This document shows positions 42,082-53,560 of a stretch of DNA of 64,000 nt, one piece after another (position 1 is the first letter of the stretch; every line of letters starts with the position of its first letter). Source of the DNA: Dendrolimus kikuchii (Eukaryota; Arthropoda; Insecta; Lepidoptera; Lasiocampidae). Below the pieces are notes generated by a model. It worked only from the letters and a program-made list of their open reading frames with translations. It was not told the DNA's origin and made no database searches. The stretch lies in the NCBI GenBank assembly GCA_019925095.2, contig CM034389.1, forward strand, positions 28,837,728 to 28,901,727, read 5' to 3'. The position numbers were made by a program, and so were the translations under genes.

Positions 42082-42390
42082 GATTCAAGTTCTGACTACT
42101 TCAAATATAAGAAGAAATTCAACAGAAATTTCAACGAAATGCAATTTGAAGTCTAGATTGCTTATTATAAAAATGCTAATAACTATTTCTTGAAATATTG
42201 AACAGAAATGCTTTTACTTTAAATAGAAATCACAAGTTTTCTTTTAGCATTTCATAGCCAGATGCGTAGCTTATTTAAGTTTCTTTAACGAAGTATGAGA
42301 AGCAATCGCTATACGAGTATTTGTAGCAGAAAGAAGACATGAGAAACAAAACAAACAACAGCCGACGTTGTTATTCGTGCTTATTATCTA
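42082..42390. other. Unassigned stretch
   Basis: AT-rich, no family or frame recognised. Confidence 0.25.
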
Positions 42391-42674
42391 TCCGTGCAGG
42401 AACGGAGAAAGAATACAATTTCCTGCGTTGGGGCGGCCTGTCGTAAGAGGCGACTTAACAACCCACAGCCAGGTGGCAGGGCATTTGCCCGACTGGATGG
42501 CTACCACCCCTGGTCTAAAGTATGTCGCCATAACAACTTTGAGTTGTGTTCCGGCATTAGTGACCAGGTTCCAGTTTCCCTTAAGAATTTTTCTGTTGCA
42601 AATGTCCATAGGCAATGGTAACCGCTTTCCATCAAGTGGGCCGTCTGCCTGTCTGCTGATCTCCTGCAATAAAA
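42391..42674 (+). mobile_element. Family D retroposon, internal deletion
   Basis: ATCCGTGCAGGAACGGAGAA to CTCCTGCAATAAAAAAAA. About 25 bases around GAGAGCAGCAGCGCATTTG are replaced by AATTTTTC. Confidence 0.86.
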
Positions 42675-42884
42675 AAAAATATTAACGTGTTCACTTCGCA
42701 TTAGACATTTAAGTCACTATCTGGCTTGTTGGTGCAGCAGTGGTGCATGGTATGTTCTGTATACGCGGTATCGAAACTACAATGGAAATTTACCAAACGC
42801 CTATATTTCTATGGGCGGTCCCGGATTAACTCGGCTTGTTCTACTGTCAGAGGTACCAATTCCGTACTGCTACATTACCGACAA

Positions 42885-43298
42885 ATCAGAAAGCGGCTTA
42901 AGTCTTGTCATCCACTACAAATTTACTTGATATTTGAGACAAAACATAACGACCTGAGGTTTTGTGCATTTCTGCATAAGGTACTGGCGTCCCGGCTTCT
43001 AAATATGCTAAGTTTGGAGGCTGACCCTCAAGGAATAGAACCAGTTTTTAGTAGTGGAAAGGAAGGTTCTTTGTAAGGTTTAGAGAGGATGGTAGCCGGA
43101 GGGTCCAAACCAACCTCGAGATTGAGAATCTCGTGGTCAAGCTCAATATAATAGGAGAAATAAAAGATCGACCACAGAAGCCGGGACACCAGTACCTTCT
43201 ATAGAACTGCACAAAACCTCAGGTCGTTTTGTCCTGTCTCAAATATCAAGTATATTTGTAGTGGGTGACAAGACTTAAGCCGCTTTCTGATTTGCAAG
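42885..43298. repeat. ~95 bp inverted repeat arms, 225 bp apart
   Basis: Left arm 42885-42980 (AAATCAGAAAGCGGCTTAAG ... CTGAGGTTTTGTGCA) is the reverse complement of 43205-43298 with few mismatches. The spacer holds LINE-C-like sequence. Confidence 0.8.
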
Positions 43299-43302
43299 TC
43301 TT

Positions 43303-43622
43303 TTTTTTTATTTTTTTTATTACAGGAGATCAGCAGACAGGCAGACGGCCCACTTGATTGAAAGCGGTTACCATCGCCTATGGACATTTGCACCACCAAA
43401 GTTGCTACAAATGCGCTGCTGCTCTGTTAAGGGAGACTGGAACCTGGTCACTAACGCTGGAACACAACTCGAGGTTGTTATGTCGATATACTTTAAACCA
43501 AGGGTGGCAGCCTTTCAGTCGGGCAAATGCCCTACCACCTGGCTGTGGGTTGTTAAGTCGCCTCTTACGACAGGCCGCCCCAACGCAGGAAATTGTATTC
43601 TTTCTCCGTTCCTGCACGGATG
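43303..43622 (-). mobile_element. Family D retroposon, full length
   Basis: T-tract and TTACAGGAGATCAGCAG to CCTGCACGGAT, with GTCTT on both sides as a likely 5 bp target duplication. Confidence 0.88.
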
Positions 43623-43659
43623 TCTTATTTATATCTCGAGTTCTTTTTTCATACGTTTT

Positions 43660-43790
43660 CATTTAAAAAATAATGTAAGCTATAGTTTTAATGGAAATTG
43701 TGAAAAACCCGAACCAACTTTAAACCGCTCCCGGGCAAATTCCCACGAGATTCCCAGGATAAAAAGTAGCGCAGAGTTTAAGTCTTTAGT
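43660..43790. repeat. Repeat S, copy 1
   Basis: AAATAATGTAAGCTATAG, CCGAACCAACTTTAAACCGC, TCCCACGAGATTCCCAGG, AAAGTAGCGCAGAGTTTAAG; recurs at 54483-54630. Class unknown, with a Helitron-like flavour. Confidence 0.65.
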
Positions 43791-43960
43791 CATAGAATAG
43801 ATGGGAGAGGATAGCAGTGTGAGGAAAGCATATTTGGGACGGCCGTTGGAAAGACAGAACGGAGGCTGACCTGTGTGAGGAAAGAAAAATTGGCCTCACT
43901 AACTTTGGTTCGCTGAGGCAACTGAGTAACTATTTCAAACGCTACCTCTCATAGCTTGGC

Positions 43961-44590
43961 ACCGCCGCGGCGGGCTTAAATTCCTTGGCGCTGTAAGCGT
44001 CGTATCCCGCGATATCCCGGGATATCCCGCGGTGCGCGGAGGTCAACCCGATACGCGCCCTCTTGCCGGGGATTGAAAAAACACCAACCTCCATTATCTC
44101 GCCTGAGGCTCAACCGCAACGAAAATAAACTATATCAGATATTCAGTGGATTTTGTTTAACTTCTGTTATGATATTTTGGTCTATATTTCACTTGTTTTA
44201 CTAGCGTGTTAATGTTTTAAATGTTATTGTTTTAGGTTAACCAAACTTACAATGCTTTTATTAGAGTTTTCGTTATGAACGTCTGTCTTTATATGTCACA
44301 GTCGTTATTCTTAGAAACTACTGGGTGTATATCGCTCCGAGAATAACACAATAATAATCTGAAATATTATAATCAAAGTTTATTACACTAGAATTATCAC
44401 AATTACGATATTAAATATTGCACAATAATACACAGAAATATTAGGAAAACTCCAATAGTTGCATCCACGCTTGTCAGGTGTCGAGCAGCAATGTGCCCTC
44501 CAAGAATACCGCTATTATCAAGCAGTAATTATCGACCACAATATATTATGTGGTCCTCGTCCAAGACTGTCGTTGTAGACTGCCCCTCCT
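43961..44590. other. Unassigned, partly GC-rich
   Basis: A GC-rich block at 43965-44110 holds GATATCCCGGGATATCCCGC, a small repeated/palindromic motif. The rest is AT-rich without recognised features. Confidence 0.3.
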
Positions 44591-44957
44591 CTTTTTTTTT
44601 TTTTTTGGAGCTGGACCCAGCTGAATAGCCGCAGATGGCTGTTTCAGCGATACCGGACTTTGGGGGCTTCACGACTCCGTGGGAGCGGAGGCGTTCAGCC
44701 CGGGAGCAGCACGCTCGAGGAGGCACCTCCTGTGAGGTTCGACCTCGGCTCGACCGCTGTGGGGGATTGACTCTATATTGAGAATTAGCCGTTAAAGGCT
44801 GAAAGAGCTAAGCCAACAGGCTGAAGTGGTTGTTTGGGTACCAATTATCGACTCCGCCGGCGGAGCCGATCCTAGTCTATCATTACTACCGCTTCGCAAC
44901 GTGTTATAGCTGGAGGAGAAGAAGCGGCGGAAGAAACTCTCCAGCAACACGCCTAAG
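44591..44957 (-). mobile_element. Repeat J, copy 1, poly(A)-tailed
   Basis: A T-run (A tail seen from the other strand) then GGAGCTGGACCCAGCTGAAT, ATACCGGACTTTGGGGGCTT, GACTCCGCCGGCGGAGCC and the CCGCTTCGCAACG...GAAGAAGCGG module. The inverse is at 55665-55955. Probably a LINE 3' region or SINE. Confidence 0.65.
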
Positions 44958-45003
44958 CTAATCATGTATGGAGACTGCCCCTCCTCTGCCCGAACACCGC
45001 GTA

Positions 45004-45880
45004 CAAATACAATACAATACAAAATATCTTTATTAAGCCTTTAAGAAAAAACAAAGTACAAAAATTGAAAGAATGAACAAGGAAACACATTTTAGAGGCT
45101 AAAAACACTACACAAAATGTTAAGTTGACTCTGACTCTCAAACTAGGCATAATTTACCTGTAATATTAGTCAATCAGAGGTTCCTCACGCCAATTGCCAG
45201 TGTTAACATTTAAGATCTCCATGCAGTGTGTATGTGGTCATGTTCATGTACATATATATTAGGATGTGTGTGTGTGCGTGTATGTTTCTGTAGAGAAGGA
45301 GATATAGAAGAAAGAAAGTGGGATAAAAGTTTAAAAGATTTTAAGTTTATTAAGTTACTTAATAAGCACTTCAGTAGCATCATAGCTAAGCGAGAGTAAA
45401 TATTCATAGACCTTGTTTTTTACTTTATATTTTGTGAGTGGATAAATTTCTAAAGCTTTATTGATTTTATTATACAAGCGACTGCTTAGTGAAGAAGCGT
45501 AGCTATTTGCTACTGTTGTTCTACAACGTATCGTAGGACATATTATGTCATGTCTTCTTTTAAGTTCAAAAATGGTGGGGTCAAATGTTAATTTACCGTG
45601 CGTTTTCAAAATTAGTTGTAAAATAAATAGTTGTCTAACGGTTAATAGCGATATATCTTTGTATAATTGGAAGGTTGGGTATCGAAAATGTTTGCTAGAC
45701 ATAACCTTTAAGACAGCCCGTTGTGCTCTCTCTAATTTAAGAATATGAGTCTTATATGCTCCGCCCCAAGCAGTGTTGCAGTAACAAATCATCGATTCGC
45801 AAAGTGAGAAATATACCATTTTCATGGTTTTAATATCAGCAACATGCCTGAGGTTTTTAAATACATAAATAAGTTTCCTA
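45004..45880 (-). pseudogene. CR1-like LINE, RT C-terminus and 3' UTR
   Basis: Minus-strand frame 45355-45825 (156 residues): FSLCESMICYCNTAWGGAYK, ILKLERAQRAVLKVM, then LYKDISLLTVRQLFILQL. The pattern (Y...WGG...L...QR..LK) is the post-palm region of CR1/Jockey-type LINE reverse transcriptases. Catalytic motifs are upstream of the truncation. The 3' end, seen at the left, is TATTTTGTATTGTATTGTAT, a short-repeat tail at ~45004. Still open over 156 residues, so relatively young. Confidence 0.82.
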
Positions 45881-46241
45881 ACACGAGCGCGTATTTAACA
45901 GGTCCTCGTAGCGCGACGCAGGGACACCATCCGGTAATGCTGTGGCGCCACTTCACTTACACTTCCTTCATAAAACAACTTCCACCATACGTATTAACTT
46001 CCTACATCCAGTTACTCCATTTCCGATATCCGTTAGCTTAATAATAAATGCTTCTACATTGACATCCGGTTAAACGACTTCCGAGTACTACATGAAAGTA
46101 TACTCTATCCGGTTATTGACTACTTCCGTCATATGGTTACTTTATAATAACAAATACGATTTCTAAATATATAAATAAAAGTTGATATTTCCGTCCCCAT
46201 TCTTCCCCTATATTATAAAGTAAAATACCACGCTCAAATAA
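45881..46241. other. Unassigned stretch
   Basis: ATCCGGTTA-type words recur (about 45930, 46064, 46109). No family or frame recognised. Confidence 0.25.
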
Positions 46242-46676
46242 AAACAAAACTCAATAAAACTTATACACATACTCAAACCTACGCGCACTACAATTGCATT
46301 GCATTACACACTCCACAAACAAACCAAAACACACAAAGAGCCTAAAAATTAATAACCCAGGCACAGAAAAGAAAAAAACAACACACATGGCACTAGATAG
46401 GACTATACTGCACATGCACTTCCTCACAACACCAGCGTGTAACAGATACACTCTACATTAGTATAAGTTTAGTATTACAATTAGAATAAATTAATATAAT
46501 AAGTTATTCTTAAGGTACGCCACAACATAAAAATCACTAAATTAATGTCACACACAGTAACAAAAATAAACAATAAGCGTGTATGGAGTCTCAAATTTTT
46601 CATAGAAATTAAGTAGTAAAAAAGGGTACGGAACTCGAGTCCGTAGAGATATTAATAATAATAAATAAAAAAAAAG
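46242..46676 (-). repeat. Repeat R, copy 2
   Basis: Reverse complement of 455-908, about 45 kb away. Confidence 0.72.
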
Positions 46677-46923
46677 TAAAATACCAGCGGTACGTGACAG
46701 ATACAGCCCTGCCCTGAGAATAAAAAAAATACTTGCTATCAGATCGCAATGCCACCTACGAGCCCAATAGGATAGCGGCCTGTCGATCGATAGGATAACG
46801 CAGGCTCGTAGATTTTATACTTTCGTACCTACTTACGACGTCATAGAAAGGTACAAGCAAAAAGAGTCAAATAGCGCATTAATTATTCTTCGAAACGTAA
46901 TTAAATTTATTTATATCATGTTT

Positions 46924-47262
46924 CTGTCTGATATGTCTGAAAGAGAGTGTCGGGGTGAAGGTAAGGAAAGGAATGCTCCGGTGGTTCGGGCATGTGGAAA
47001 GAATGACTAAACAGATATACAATGCAAAAGTGGATGGATGCAGAGGTCGTGGAAGGCCACGACACACCTTCCATGATCAAATCGATCGTGTACTAGCAGA
47101 AGGTGATGTCAGGAGCCTTAAGAACAGACGAGCGTGCATGACAAGAGCTATGAATATCAAAGAAGCAAGTGAGGTGTGTAAGAATAAGCCTGAATGGCGC
47201 TCTGTTGCTCGTGCCTACCCCGCAAGGGAACTGGCGTGAAGTTACGTATGTATGTATGTATG
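46924..47262 (+). mobile_element. LINE-A 3' fragment
   Basis: 12 bp TSD TATATCATGTTT (46912-46923, 47263-47274). Frame 46955-47239 codes VRKGMLRWFGHVERM to AYPARELA. Long (TATG)n tail. Confidence 0.93.
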
Positions 47263-47329
47263 TATATCATGTTTATTTAAAAGTTATATGATAAGATGTT
47301 ACTGGTGGCCAGATTTCGGTCCCCCTCCG

Positions 47330-47405
47330 AGACCGGCAGCACATTGGTGACACATAGGTATGCTTTCCATCAGACGAGCCTTTAGCCTGTCTGCTCTATC
47401 TACCA
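47330..47405 (-). repeat. Weak family D-like relic
   Basis: GGCAGCACATTGGTGACAC and CTTTCCATCAGACGAGCC resemble the diverged D-like copy at 24366-24490 read from the other strand. Confidence 0.4.
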
Positions 47406-47453
47406 CGAAAAATATCGAAGCTTTTTTAATATTTTTAAAATTACTTATAAAAG

Positions 47454-47698
47454 ATATACAATGCAAAAGTGGATGGATGCAGAAGTCGTGGAAGGCCACG
47501 ACACACCTTCCATGATCAAATCGATCGTGTACTAGCAGAAGGTGATGTCAGGAGCCTGAAGAACAGACGAGCGTGCATGACAAGAGCTATGAATATCAAA
47601 GAAGCAAGTGAGGTGTGTAAGAATAAGCCTGAATGGCGCTCTGTTGTTCATGCCTACCCCGCAAGGGAACTGGCGTGAAGTTATGTATGTATGTATGT
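47454..47698 (+). mobile_element. LINE-A 3' fragment
   Basis: TSD ACTTATAAAAG (47443-47453, 47699-47709). Starts ATATACAATGCAAAAGTGG, one of several copies truncated at almost this point. Confidence 0.93.
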
Positions 47699-47967
47699 AC
47701 TTATAAAAGCAGTCAATTAAATACAAGACAAATAAAACTCTAATAAGTGTTTTTGTTATCCGATTCTGCATAAAAGAGATGACAGATGTAAAAATCACAG
47801 GCATCAAAAAGGTTTAACACTCCTAAGAACTTTGTTGGTCTTGATCTTACTAGTTTATATAACACGCGATATATTTCTCGAACGTGTCGGCTCATACTTC
47901 ATACTTGTTTTGTAGTATTAGAGGAAACTCTTTCCTGAGCCATCTGTAAACATGGCGATCAATCTAA

Positions 47968-48178
47968 TCTATAATATAAAAATGAATCGCAAAATATGTT
48001 GGTAAGCGCATAACTCAACAACGCCTGGACCAATTTAGCCAATTTTTTTTTTGAAATGTTCGTTGAAGTCCAAGGATGGTTTCTACGGTGAGAAACATTC
48101 GAATAATTGCCGGGAAAACCCTAAAAACAGCCCTTTTCTTTTTCTCATACAAACGTTTGCTAACTAAAATGTAAAGTC
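47968..48178 (+). mobile_element. Helitron-like 5' part (Hel-4)
   Basis: TCTATAATATAAAAATGAAT after an A, then AACTCAACAACGCCTGGACC. A typical Helitron head; the 3' CTRR end is not seen. A related head may lie at ~63460. Confidence 0.5.
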
Positions 48179-48207
48179 GATTTGAACTTTATTGCTATTC
48201 AATTTGA

Positions 48208-48453
48208 CGGCCTCTGTGGTTGAGCGGGCTAAGCCTTTACCGGCGTACCTCACTGCAACGCAGAGGTTCCGGGTTCGATTCCTGGTATAGTAAATTTCGG
48301 AAACGTATTTTCTCCGTTATTTACTATGGTCTGGGTGTCTGGGATCGGCCCCAGAGTAGTCCATTGTATATTACCCATAACACAAGCGGTAACTTGCTTA
48401 ATTTGGGGATATACAATGTGTGTGTTTGTCTGCCGATTTAAATAAATAAAAAA
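48208..48453 (+). mobile_element. SINE-H, full length
   Basis: GACGGCCTCTGTGGTTGAGC head with A-box-like TGGTTGAGCGG, B box GGTTCGATTCC at ~48272, body TTTACTATGGTCTGGGTGTC, end GTTTGTCTGCCGATTTAAAT and an A-rich tail. Confidence 0.9.
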
Positions 48454-48677
48454 AAAAAGTTCATATTTCACTGTTATCTAAGCAATGTAGGTGTGTTCCT
48501 AACGCTAAAGAGTCAATTTGCACTTTATTACCGCTGCACAAAGTTCAAATTCAATCATATCTATCAAAACAGTGTGCGTGTGCGCGTTGGAGGATCTAAT
48601 ATCGCGTGCCGAAACTAAAACAAAAGAAATAATATCGCGAAGCCGACCAAATTGAAAATCAGTACTAATGATCTATA

Positions 48678-48884
48678 CATACATACATAACTTGCCACCA
48701 GTTCCCTTGCAGGGTAGGCACGAACAACAGAGCGTCATTCAGGCTTATTCTTACACACCTCACTAGCTTCTTTGACATTTATAACTCTCGTCATGCACGC
48801 TCGTCTGTTCTTAAGCCTCCTGACATCACCTTCTGCTACTACACGATCAATTTGATCATGGAAGGTGTGTCGTGGCCTTCCACG
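48678..48884 (-). mobile_element. LINE-A 3' fragment
   Basis: 14 bp TSD ACTAATGATCTATA (48664-48677, 48885-48898). 5' truncated at CACGACTT. It splits a small inverted repeat of the target (GACCAAATTGAA / TTCAATTTGGTTGGTC). Confidence 0.92.
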
Positions 48885-49161
48885 ACTAATGATCTATAGC
48901 TCTTACATTTTGTGGCTATTCAATTTGGTTGGTCAAGCGGGTACCAGAAGGGTGGCCAAAGTTCATGCAAGCGAAGATACTTTGGTCAGCCGAGCTTAAC
49001 CCCACACACCGCCCTATGACCAGGGTGACGGTTCTGTTCAGGAGAATTTTTTGCCCCGGCTATAAAATCGGTAGGAACAAAAAACTGCCGCATTCCAAAT
49101 CTTTTTGACACAACGAAGTCTGTCGGGTCCGTTAGTAAGTTATATATACTAAATTAAAATA

Positions 49162-49428
49162 AAGAATGACTAAACTGATATAAAATGCAAAAGTGGGTGG
49201 ATGCAGAAGTCGTGGAAGGCCACGACACACCTTCCATGATCAAATTGATCGTGTACTAGCGGAGGGTGATGTCAGGAGCCTTAAGAACAGACGAGCTTGC
49301 ATGACAAGAGTTATGAATGTCAAAGAGGCAAGTGAGGTGTGTAAGAATAAGCCTAAATGGCACTCTGTTGCTCGTGCCTACCCCGCAAGGGAACTGGCGT
49401 GAAGTTATGTATGTATGTATGTATGTAC
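49162..49428 (+). mobile_element. LINE-A 3' fragment
   Basis: 9 bp TSD ATTAAAATA (49153-49161, 49429-49437). Codes GCRSRGRPRHTFHDQ to ARAYPARELA; long (TATG)n tail. Confidence 0.9.
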
Positions 49429-49439
49429 ATTAAAATATA

Positions 49440-49942
49440 TAAAACTAGCTTATGTCAGCAAAAGCTAGTTCGGTTAGCCATTACGATGAAGTATTTATTA
49501 ATGAATTGCAACAAGGCACCAAAACAGCATATTTTTATAGCTAGCCCCGCGCACCGCCTCTTATCTCGGACGATCTTCAGTTAACTCAGTGTATTATTTA
49601 AAATGTGTATAATGTTGAGATAATATAGACACATTGAAATAGTATACTTAATAAATATGAGGAACTGGGTGACTGTAAGGGGAGGCTGGAGGTCACCGAG
49701 CCAGGACGGGCCCATTCTTTATGTCATCTTGTAAATAACCTAACAAAGTTCAAGTGAATCCAAAGTACTCAACCCCTTCCTCCTTGCAGACGCCAGAAGC
49801 GGCCCTCCATTTGTCTCCTTCGCACCTATTTATCACGGAAAGTGATCCACCCCACCCCAATACGAAGATCCCCCAAAGCATAATGGAAAACCATTTTTAA
49901 CATTCACTATTGTATTTCGCAGATATTTATAACGTCGCAGTA
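49440..49942. other. Unassigned stretch
   Basis: No repeat family recognised; short frames without domains. Confidence 0.25.
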
Positions 49943-49955
49943 GACGCCCTTACTT

Positions 49956-50127
49956 ACATACATACATACATAACTTCACGCCAGTTCCCTTGCGGGGTAG
50001 GCACGAACAACAGAGAGCCATTTAGGCCCATTCTTACACACCTCACTTGCTTCTTTGACATTCATAACTCTTGTCATGCACACTCGTCTGTTCTTAAGGC
50101 TCCTGACATCACCCTCCGCTACCCCTT
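49956..50127 (-). mobile_element. LINE-A 3' fragment
   Basis: 13 bp TSD GACGCC(C/T)TTACTT (49943-49955, 50128-50140); seven extra bases (ACCCCTT) lie between the element's 5' end and the right TSD. Confidence 0.9.
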
Positions 50128-50140
50128 GACGCCTTTACTT

Positions 50141-50600
50141 GACTTGTTTAATCAAAAAGTGTGAACTAAAATTTTGTCATTTCCACTCATTCGTAATTTT
50201 GTCTTAGTTTTTGGCGGGAACTGAAAGCAGATGTTGTGCTGTGAAGTATTATTTTCTAAAAATGTGTAAAATTACTCTAAAATGAACAATAGCTGTAGGA
50301 TATTGCCAGTTTTTGAGTCGTAATTATGTGTTTTGTGAGAAATGTGAACTGTAAAGTCAAATGTGGCCTTTTGAGTTGTCACAAGAACTCCGTTGAATGG
50401 CAGCAGCTGATAACCTACAGTTCAGCTGTGCTACACATAGGTTTAAGAAAACGAAGAAACTACATTGAATCTAAGATCTGGCTTAAAGGCCTAGCTGCCA
50501 AGCCATAAAATGCAAAAAAATTGAAGTTTGTTTTATTACCTCACAAATCTTGTAACACTTCTACCCACATATGAATATAAGTGAAACATTTAAACTATGC
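50141..50600. other. Unassigned stretch
   Basis: A 60-residue frame (50326-50508) without recognised domain. No repeat partner seen. Confidence 0.25.
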
Positions 50601-50611
50601 ATTATAGGAAG

Positions 50612-50731
50612 CGTTAGAGTTATGAATGTCAAAGAGGCAAGTGAGGTGTGTAAGAATAAGCCTAAATGGCACTCTGTTGTTCGTGCCTACCCCGCAAGGG
50701 AACTGGCGTGAAGTTATGTATGTATGTATGT
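50612..50731 (+). mobile_element. LINE-A 3' fragment
   Basis: TSD ATTATAGGAAG (50601-50611, 50732-50742). One of the shortest copies, ~120 bases including tail. Confidence 0.92.
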
Positions 50732-50902
50732 ATTATAGGAAGGAACTAACACCTACAGTACAGGCTTTGCTTAGTTTAGGTGTTAGTATTCACTAATTTT
50801 ATTAATTATTTCTACTTTTCTCTAATTAGTAATAGAACTTTATAACACCTTTATCGTTGTAACAATGCTCTGGTACCTAATAAACTATTATATTATTATA
50901 AT

Positions 50903-51695
50903 GTATGTCTTTGTAGACCACGGACCATAAAAATGGCCCGGACTTTTGGAGGGCTTGCGTGGGGCCATGGGAAGGCCAACACGTAGAGGCCCCTTGACAA
51001 ATTTAATGTAAATGAGGCGTGACACTGGCCGGCGATTATCTCTGTCTACACCATATAGTGATGCACCCAAGGACAAGCCCCGGCCAGTGTAGGACTATTG
51101 TGCGAAACGAGAACCAAAAGTACCGGGTTATTGGGGTGAACTGCTAGTGGTAATAGAGATCTGAGAGAATACGGGGACTATGGCGTGTGCCCGTCGCAAT
51201 GTTCGGAGAACATGGAAAAATGGGCAGACGGTGACTCGCCACTCCCTGCATGGGCCCCAAAAAATGCCATAGAAGACAGGGGCAACATTTTTTTTTAATT
51301 CGGCAGACAAACACACACATTGTATATCCCCAAATTAAGCAAGTTACGCTTGTGTTATGGGTAATATACAACGGACTACTCTCTGGGGCCGATCCCAGAC
51401 ACCCAGACCATAGTAAATAACGGAGAAAATACGTTTCCGAAATTTACTATACCAGGAATCGAACCCGGAACCTCTGCGTTGCAGTAAAGTACGCCGGCGA
51501 AGCCTTAGCCCGCTCAACCACAGAGGCCGTCATTGGTGTGAGTGGCTAAGGGATGTAGAGAGGGGGGCTGCAGTTTCACCGAAGCTACTTCTGACGTGAT
51601 GCCATTTATCACTTCCAACCCTGGAGCTTGAGTCCTAGCTCTAGCAATCTCCACTCCGTGCCGGCTGGCTAAGGCAAGCACGGAGGTGAGGACCT
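50903..51695. repeat. Repeat G, copy 3, split by SINE-H
   Basis: Parts 50903-51290 and 51533-51695 match copies 1 and 2. It begins TGTCTTTGTAGACCACGGAC and ends near CTGGCTAAGGCAAGCACGGA. Confidence 0.78.
51291..51532 (-). mobile_element. SINE-H inside repeat G
   Basis: Full-length minus-strand SINE-H between GGGGCAACAT and TTGGTGTGAGTGGC. The uninterrupted order GGGGCAACATGGGTGCGAAT is seen in copy 1 of G. B box GGTTCGATTCC intact. Confidence 0.9.
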
Positions 51696-51699
51696 TTAT

Positions 51700-52052
51700 T
51701 ATCCGTGCTTTATAAAAAAGTGCAATAATTCAGCAAAGTGCACGCATATGCAATTTTATGCATCTATGCCAGTCATGGTGGTCATGCGATGTGCCGTGTC
51801 CAACCGTCATTCGCCGCAAACGACCCACGTCCGACATTAAACTCCTGTGACGATTTACGAAGACCACATATCTTCACGAGTCAACAAAACGCTATTTCAC
51901 ATTCCTAAGTTTCTTTTACATTTCCTATATGGTTAAGACTGTTACACACACAACACAAAGCGTGGCCATCTAAAATATGTGTCAACGTATTTTTGAAGTG
52001 AAACTTCTTTAAAGTCGTATAAACAATACAAAAAACGATAATAATACAAAAC
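51700..52052. other. Unassigned stretch
   Basis: No family recognised. GAAGTGAAACTTCTT near 51996 recalls the start of the 183 bp tandem unit but does not continue. Confidence 0.25.
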
Positions 52053-52056
52053 ATAT

Positions 52057-52533
52057 TGTTACATACCGACAAAGAAATGCGCACACCTGCCGGTCGTAAA
52101 GCGCAGTTTATTCCCTTCCCGGATGTAGGAATTCTTTTGTTTACTTTGTGTTTAGAATTTGTAATTAATAAAAACATGCTATTGTTTTTCTACTTGTTTT
52201 ATGGCCGTCATTAGAGTCGAACTAATCCTTATTGTTATTGTTTTCGACTTTGTTGGCCGTTCGTAGGTGTGCAAATTACATTTTCTTGGAAGAAACCAGC
52301 CCACGAGCTGCCATTGTGTATTGTACAGTTTACTATAAAACAATGCCCGAACGGAGGGGTGGGGCAGTCGAGCGAGGATTACGATACGAGTAAGACGTAC
52401 ATTCGACAAGCGATATAGTGACTGACTTTGCGCGAGTTATGGAATCGTGCAGTTTTGTACTGGCTGTGTAGAGTTCTAATAAATTTTATACTAATTTCAA
52501 CGGCATTTTAATTCGAGTCCCACACTCGTAACA
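52057..52533 (+). mobile_element. Solo LTR (477 bp), 4 bp TSD
   Basis: TGTTACATACCGACAAAG to CACACTCGTAACA, ATAT on both sides (52053-52056, 52534-52537). Closest to the LTR at 13299-13782; TATA-like ACTATAAAACAATGCC near 52331 and AATAAATTT near 52479. Confidence 0.86.
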
Positions 52534-53032
52534 ATATAAATAAAAAATGCCGTGTTTCATTTATTTTATGGCGAATGAATTGGTTAATTTTCATTATGAA
52601 TTTAACATAAATGTTTATTTAAGAAAAACTAACAGAAATAGAATAAATTATGCAGGCATTGATTATATGAAAGACTCCTTGCTATGACTATTATTTCAAA
52701 CTAGACTACCACAGTCTTCCTACTTCTTCATACTGCTTACTACTTCCAAACTACACCTTATATAAACTTTGAAAAAAATCTAGCAAAAAAAAGTAATGGA
52801 TAATCTCCCACAACAGAATATTAAAACGAGTTGTAAAATAAAGAAGTTTGCACATAACTTAGAGTTTTACGCGTGGAAATAAAGCGAAGTGTACATTGTG
52901 GCGCGGTGTCGTCATCCCGCGAACACAACGGCGCGAGGGGACGCGTAAAAGCAGGCGTAAAGTAACGCCTACTACTACAGACCACAGAACCTTATACAAA
53001 TAAGGAAATAAACAATTAAGTCTTGAACTGCA

Positions 53033-53241
53033 AATGTGGACGGATGCAGAAGTCGTGGAAGGCCACGACACACCTTCCATGATCAAATTGATCGTGTACT
53101 AGCAGAAGGTGATGTCAGGAGCCTTAAGAACAGACGAGCGTGCATGACAAGAGTTATGAATGTCAAAGAAGCAAGTGAGGTGTGTGAGAATAAGCCTGAA
53201 AGGCGCTCTGTTGTCTGGCGTGAAGTTATGTATGTATGTAT
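53033..53241 (+). mobile_element. LINE-A 3' fragment with internal deletion
   Basis: ATGTGGACGGATGCAGAAG to GTATGTATGT. About 24 bases (TTCGTGCCTACCCCGCAAGG region) are missing between CTCTGTTGT and CTGGCGTGAA, removing the AYPARELA end. Confidence 0.88.
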
Positions 53242-53262
53242 TTTAAAGTAGTTGTAGTGACT

Positions 53263-53560
53263 GACATAACTACAATAGTTGGTTAAATGGTATTGGAATG
53301 TTTTTGTAAATATTGATATGTTCTTTAATATTTTAGAACTTTTTTTATTCTATCATCAATAGTTTCCACAGCCCATGCGATGAAAGACATTTTATGGCAA
53401 TTTTTTTACACCTTGGGTACCTATTAAAATTTTAGGAGAGATCCCTAATTTTTTTCTAGAAATAAATAAAGCCTATATTACTCGGAGATAATGTAGCAGT
53501 CTAATGGCGAAAGAATTTTTAAAATATGTCTGGTAGTATTTGAATTTATTCGTTACAAAC
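53263..53560 (-). mobile_element. Old, diverged long-form Hel-1 middle
   Basis: Shares AACTACAATAGTT, TCAATAGTTT, TTTTTTTACACCTTGGGTA, GATCCCTAATTTTTTT and GCCTATA blocks with 17610-17830 in the same order, at much lower identity. Marks an older Helitron wave. Confidence 0.6.

Larger units (their letters stand above)
43080..43960 (+). pseudogene. LINE-C remnant, split by later insertions
   Basis: 43110-43185 reads NLEIENLVVKLNIIGEIKDR, parallel to NAEIEELVDEPNIIGESKAH of the copy at 32206-32640. From 43800, MGEDSSVRKAYLGRPLERQN parallels DRAVKKAYLGRPTGRR. Between them sit half of an inverted repeat, a D copy and a piece of repeat S. Confidence 0.6.

Noticed and set aside
48208..48300. A functional tRNA gene at the SINE-H head
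   Set aside because: The B box is exact but no complete cloverleaf, anticodon arm or 3' acceptor pairing was found, and the sequence continues into the SINE body in every copy.
48220..48441. Frames across SINE-H (MSGLSLYRRTSLQRRGSG...)
   Set aside because: They overlap an RNA polymerase III-type SINE with A/B boxes, so they are not protein-coding.
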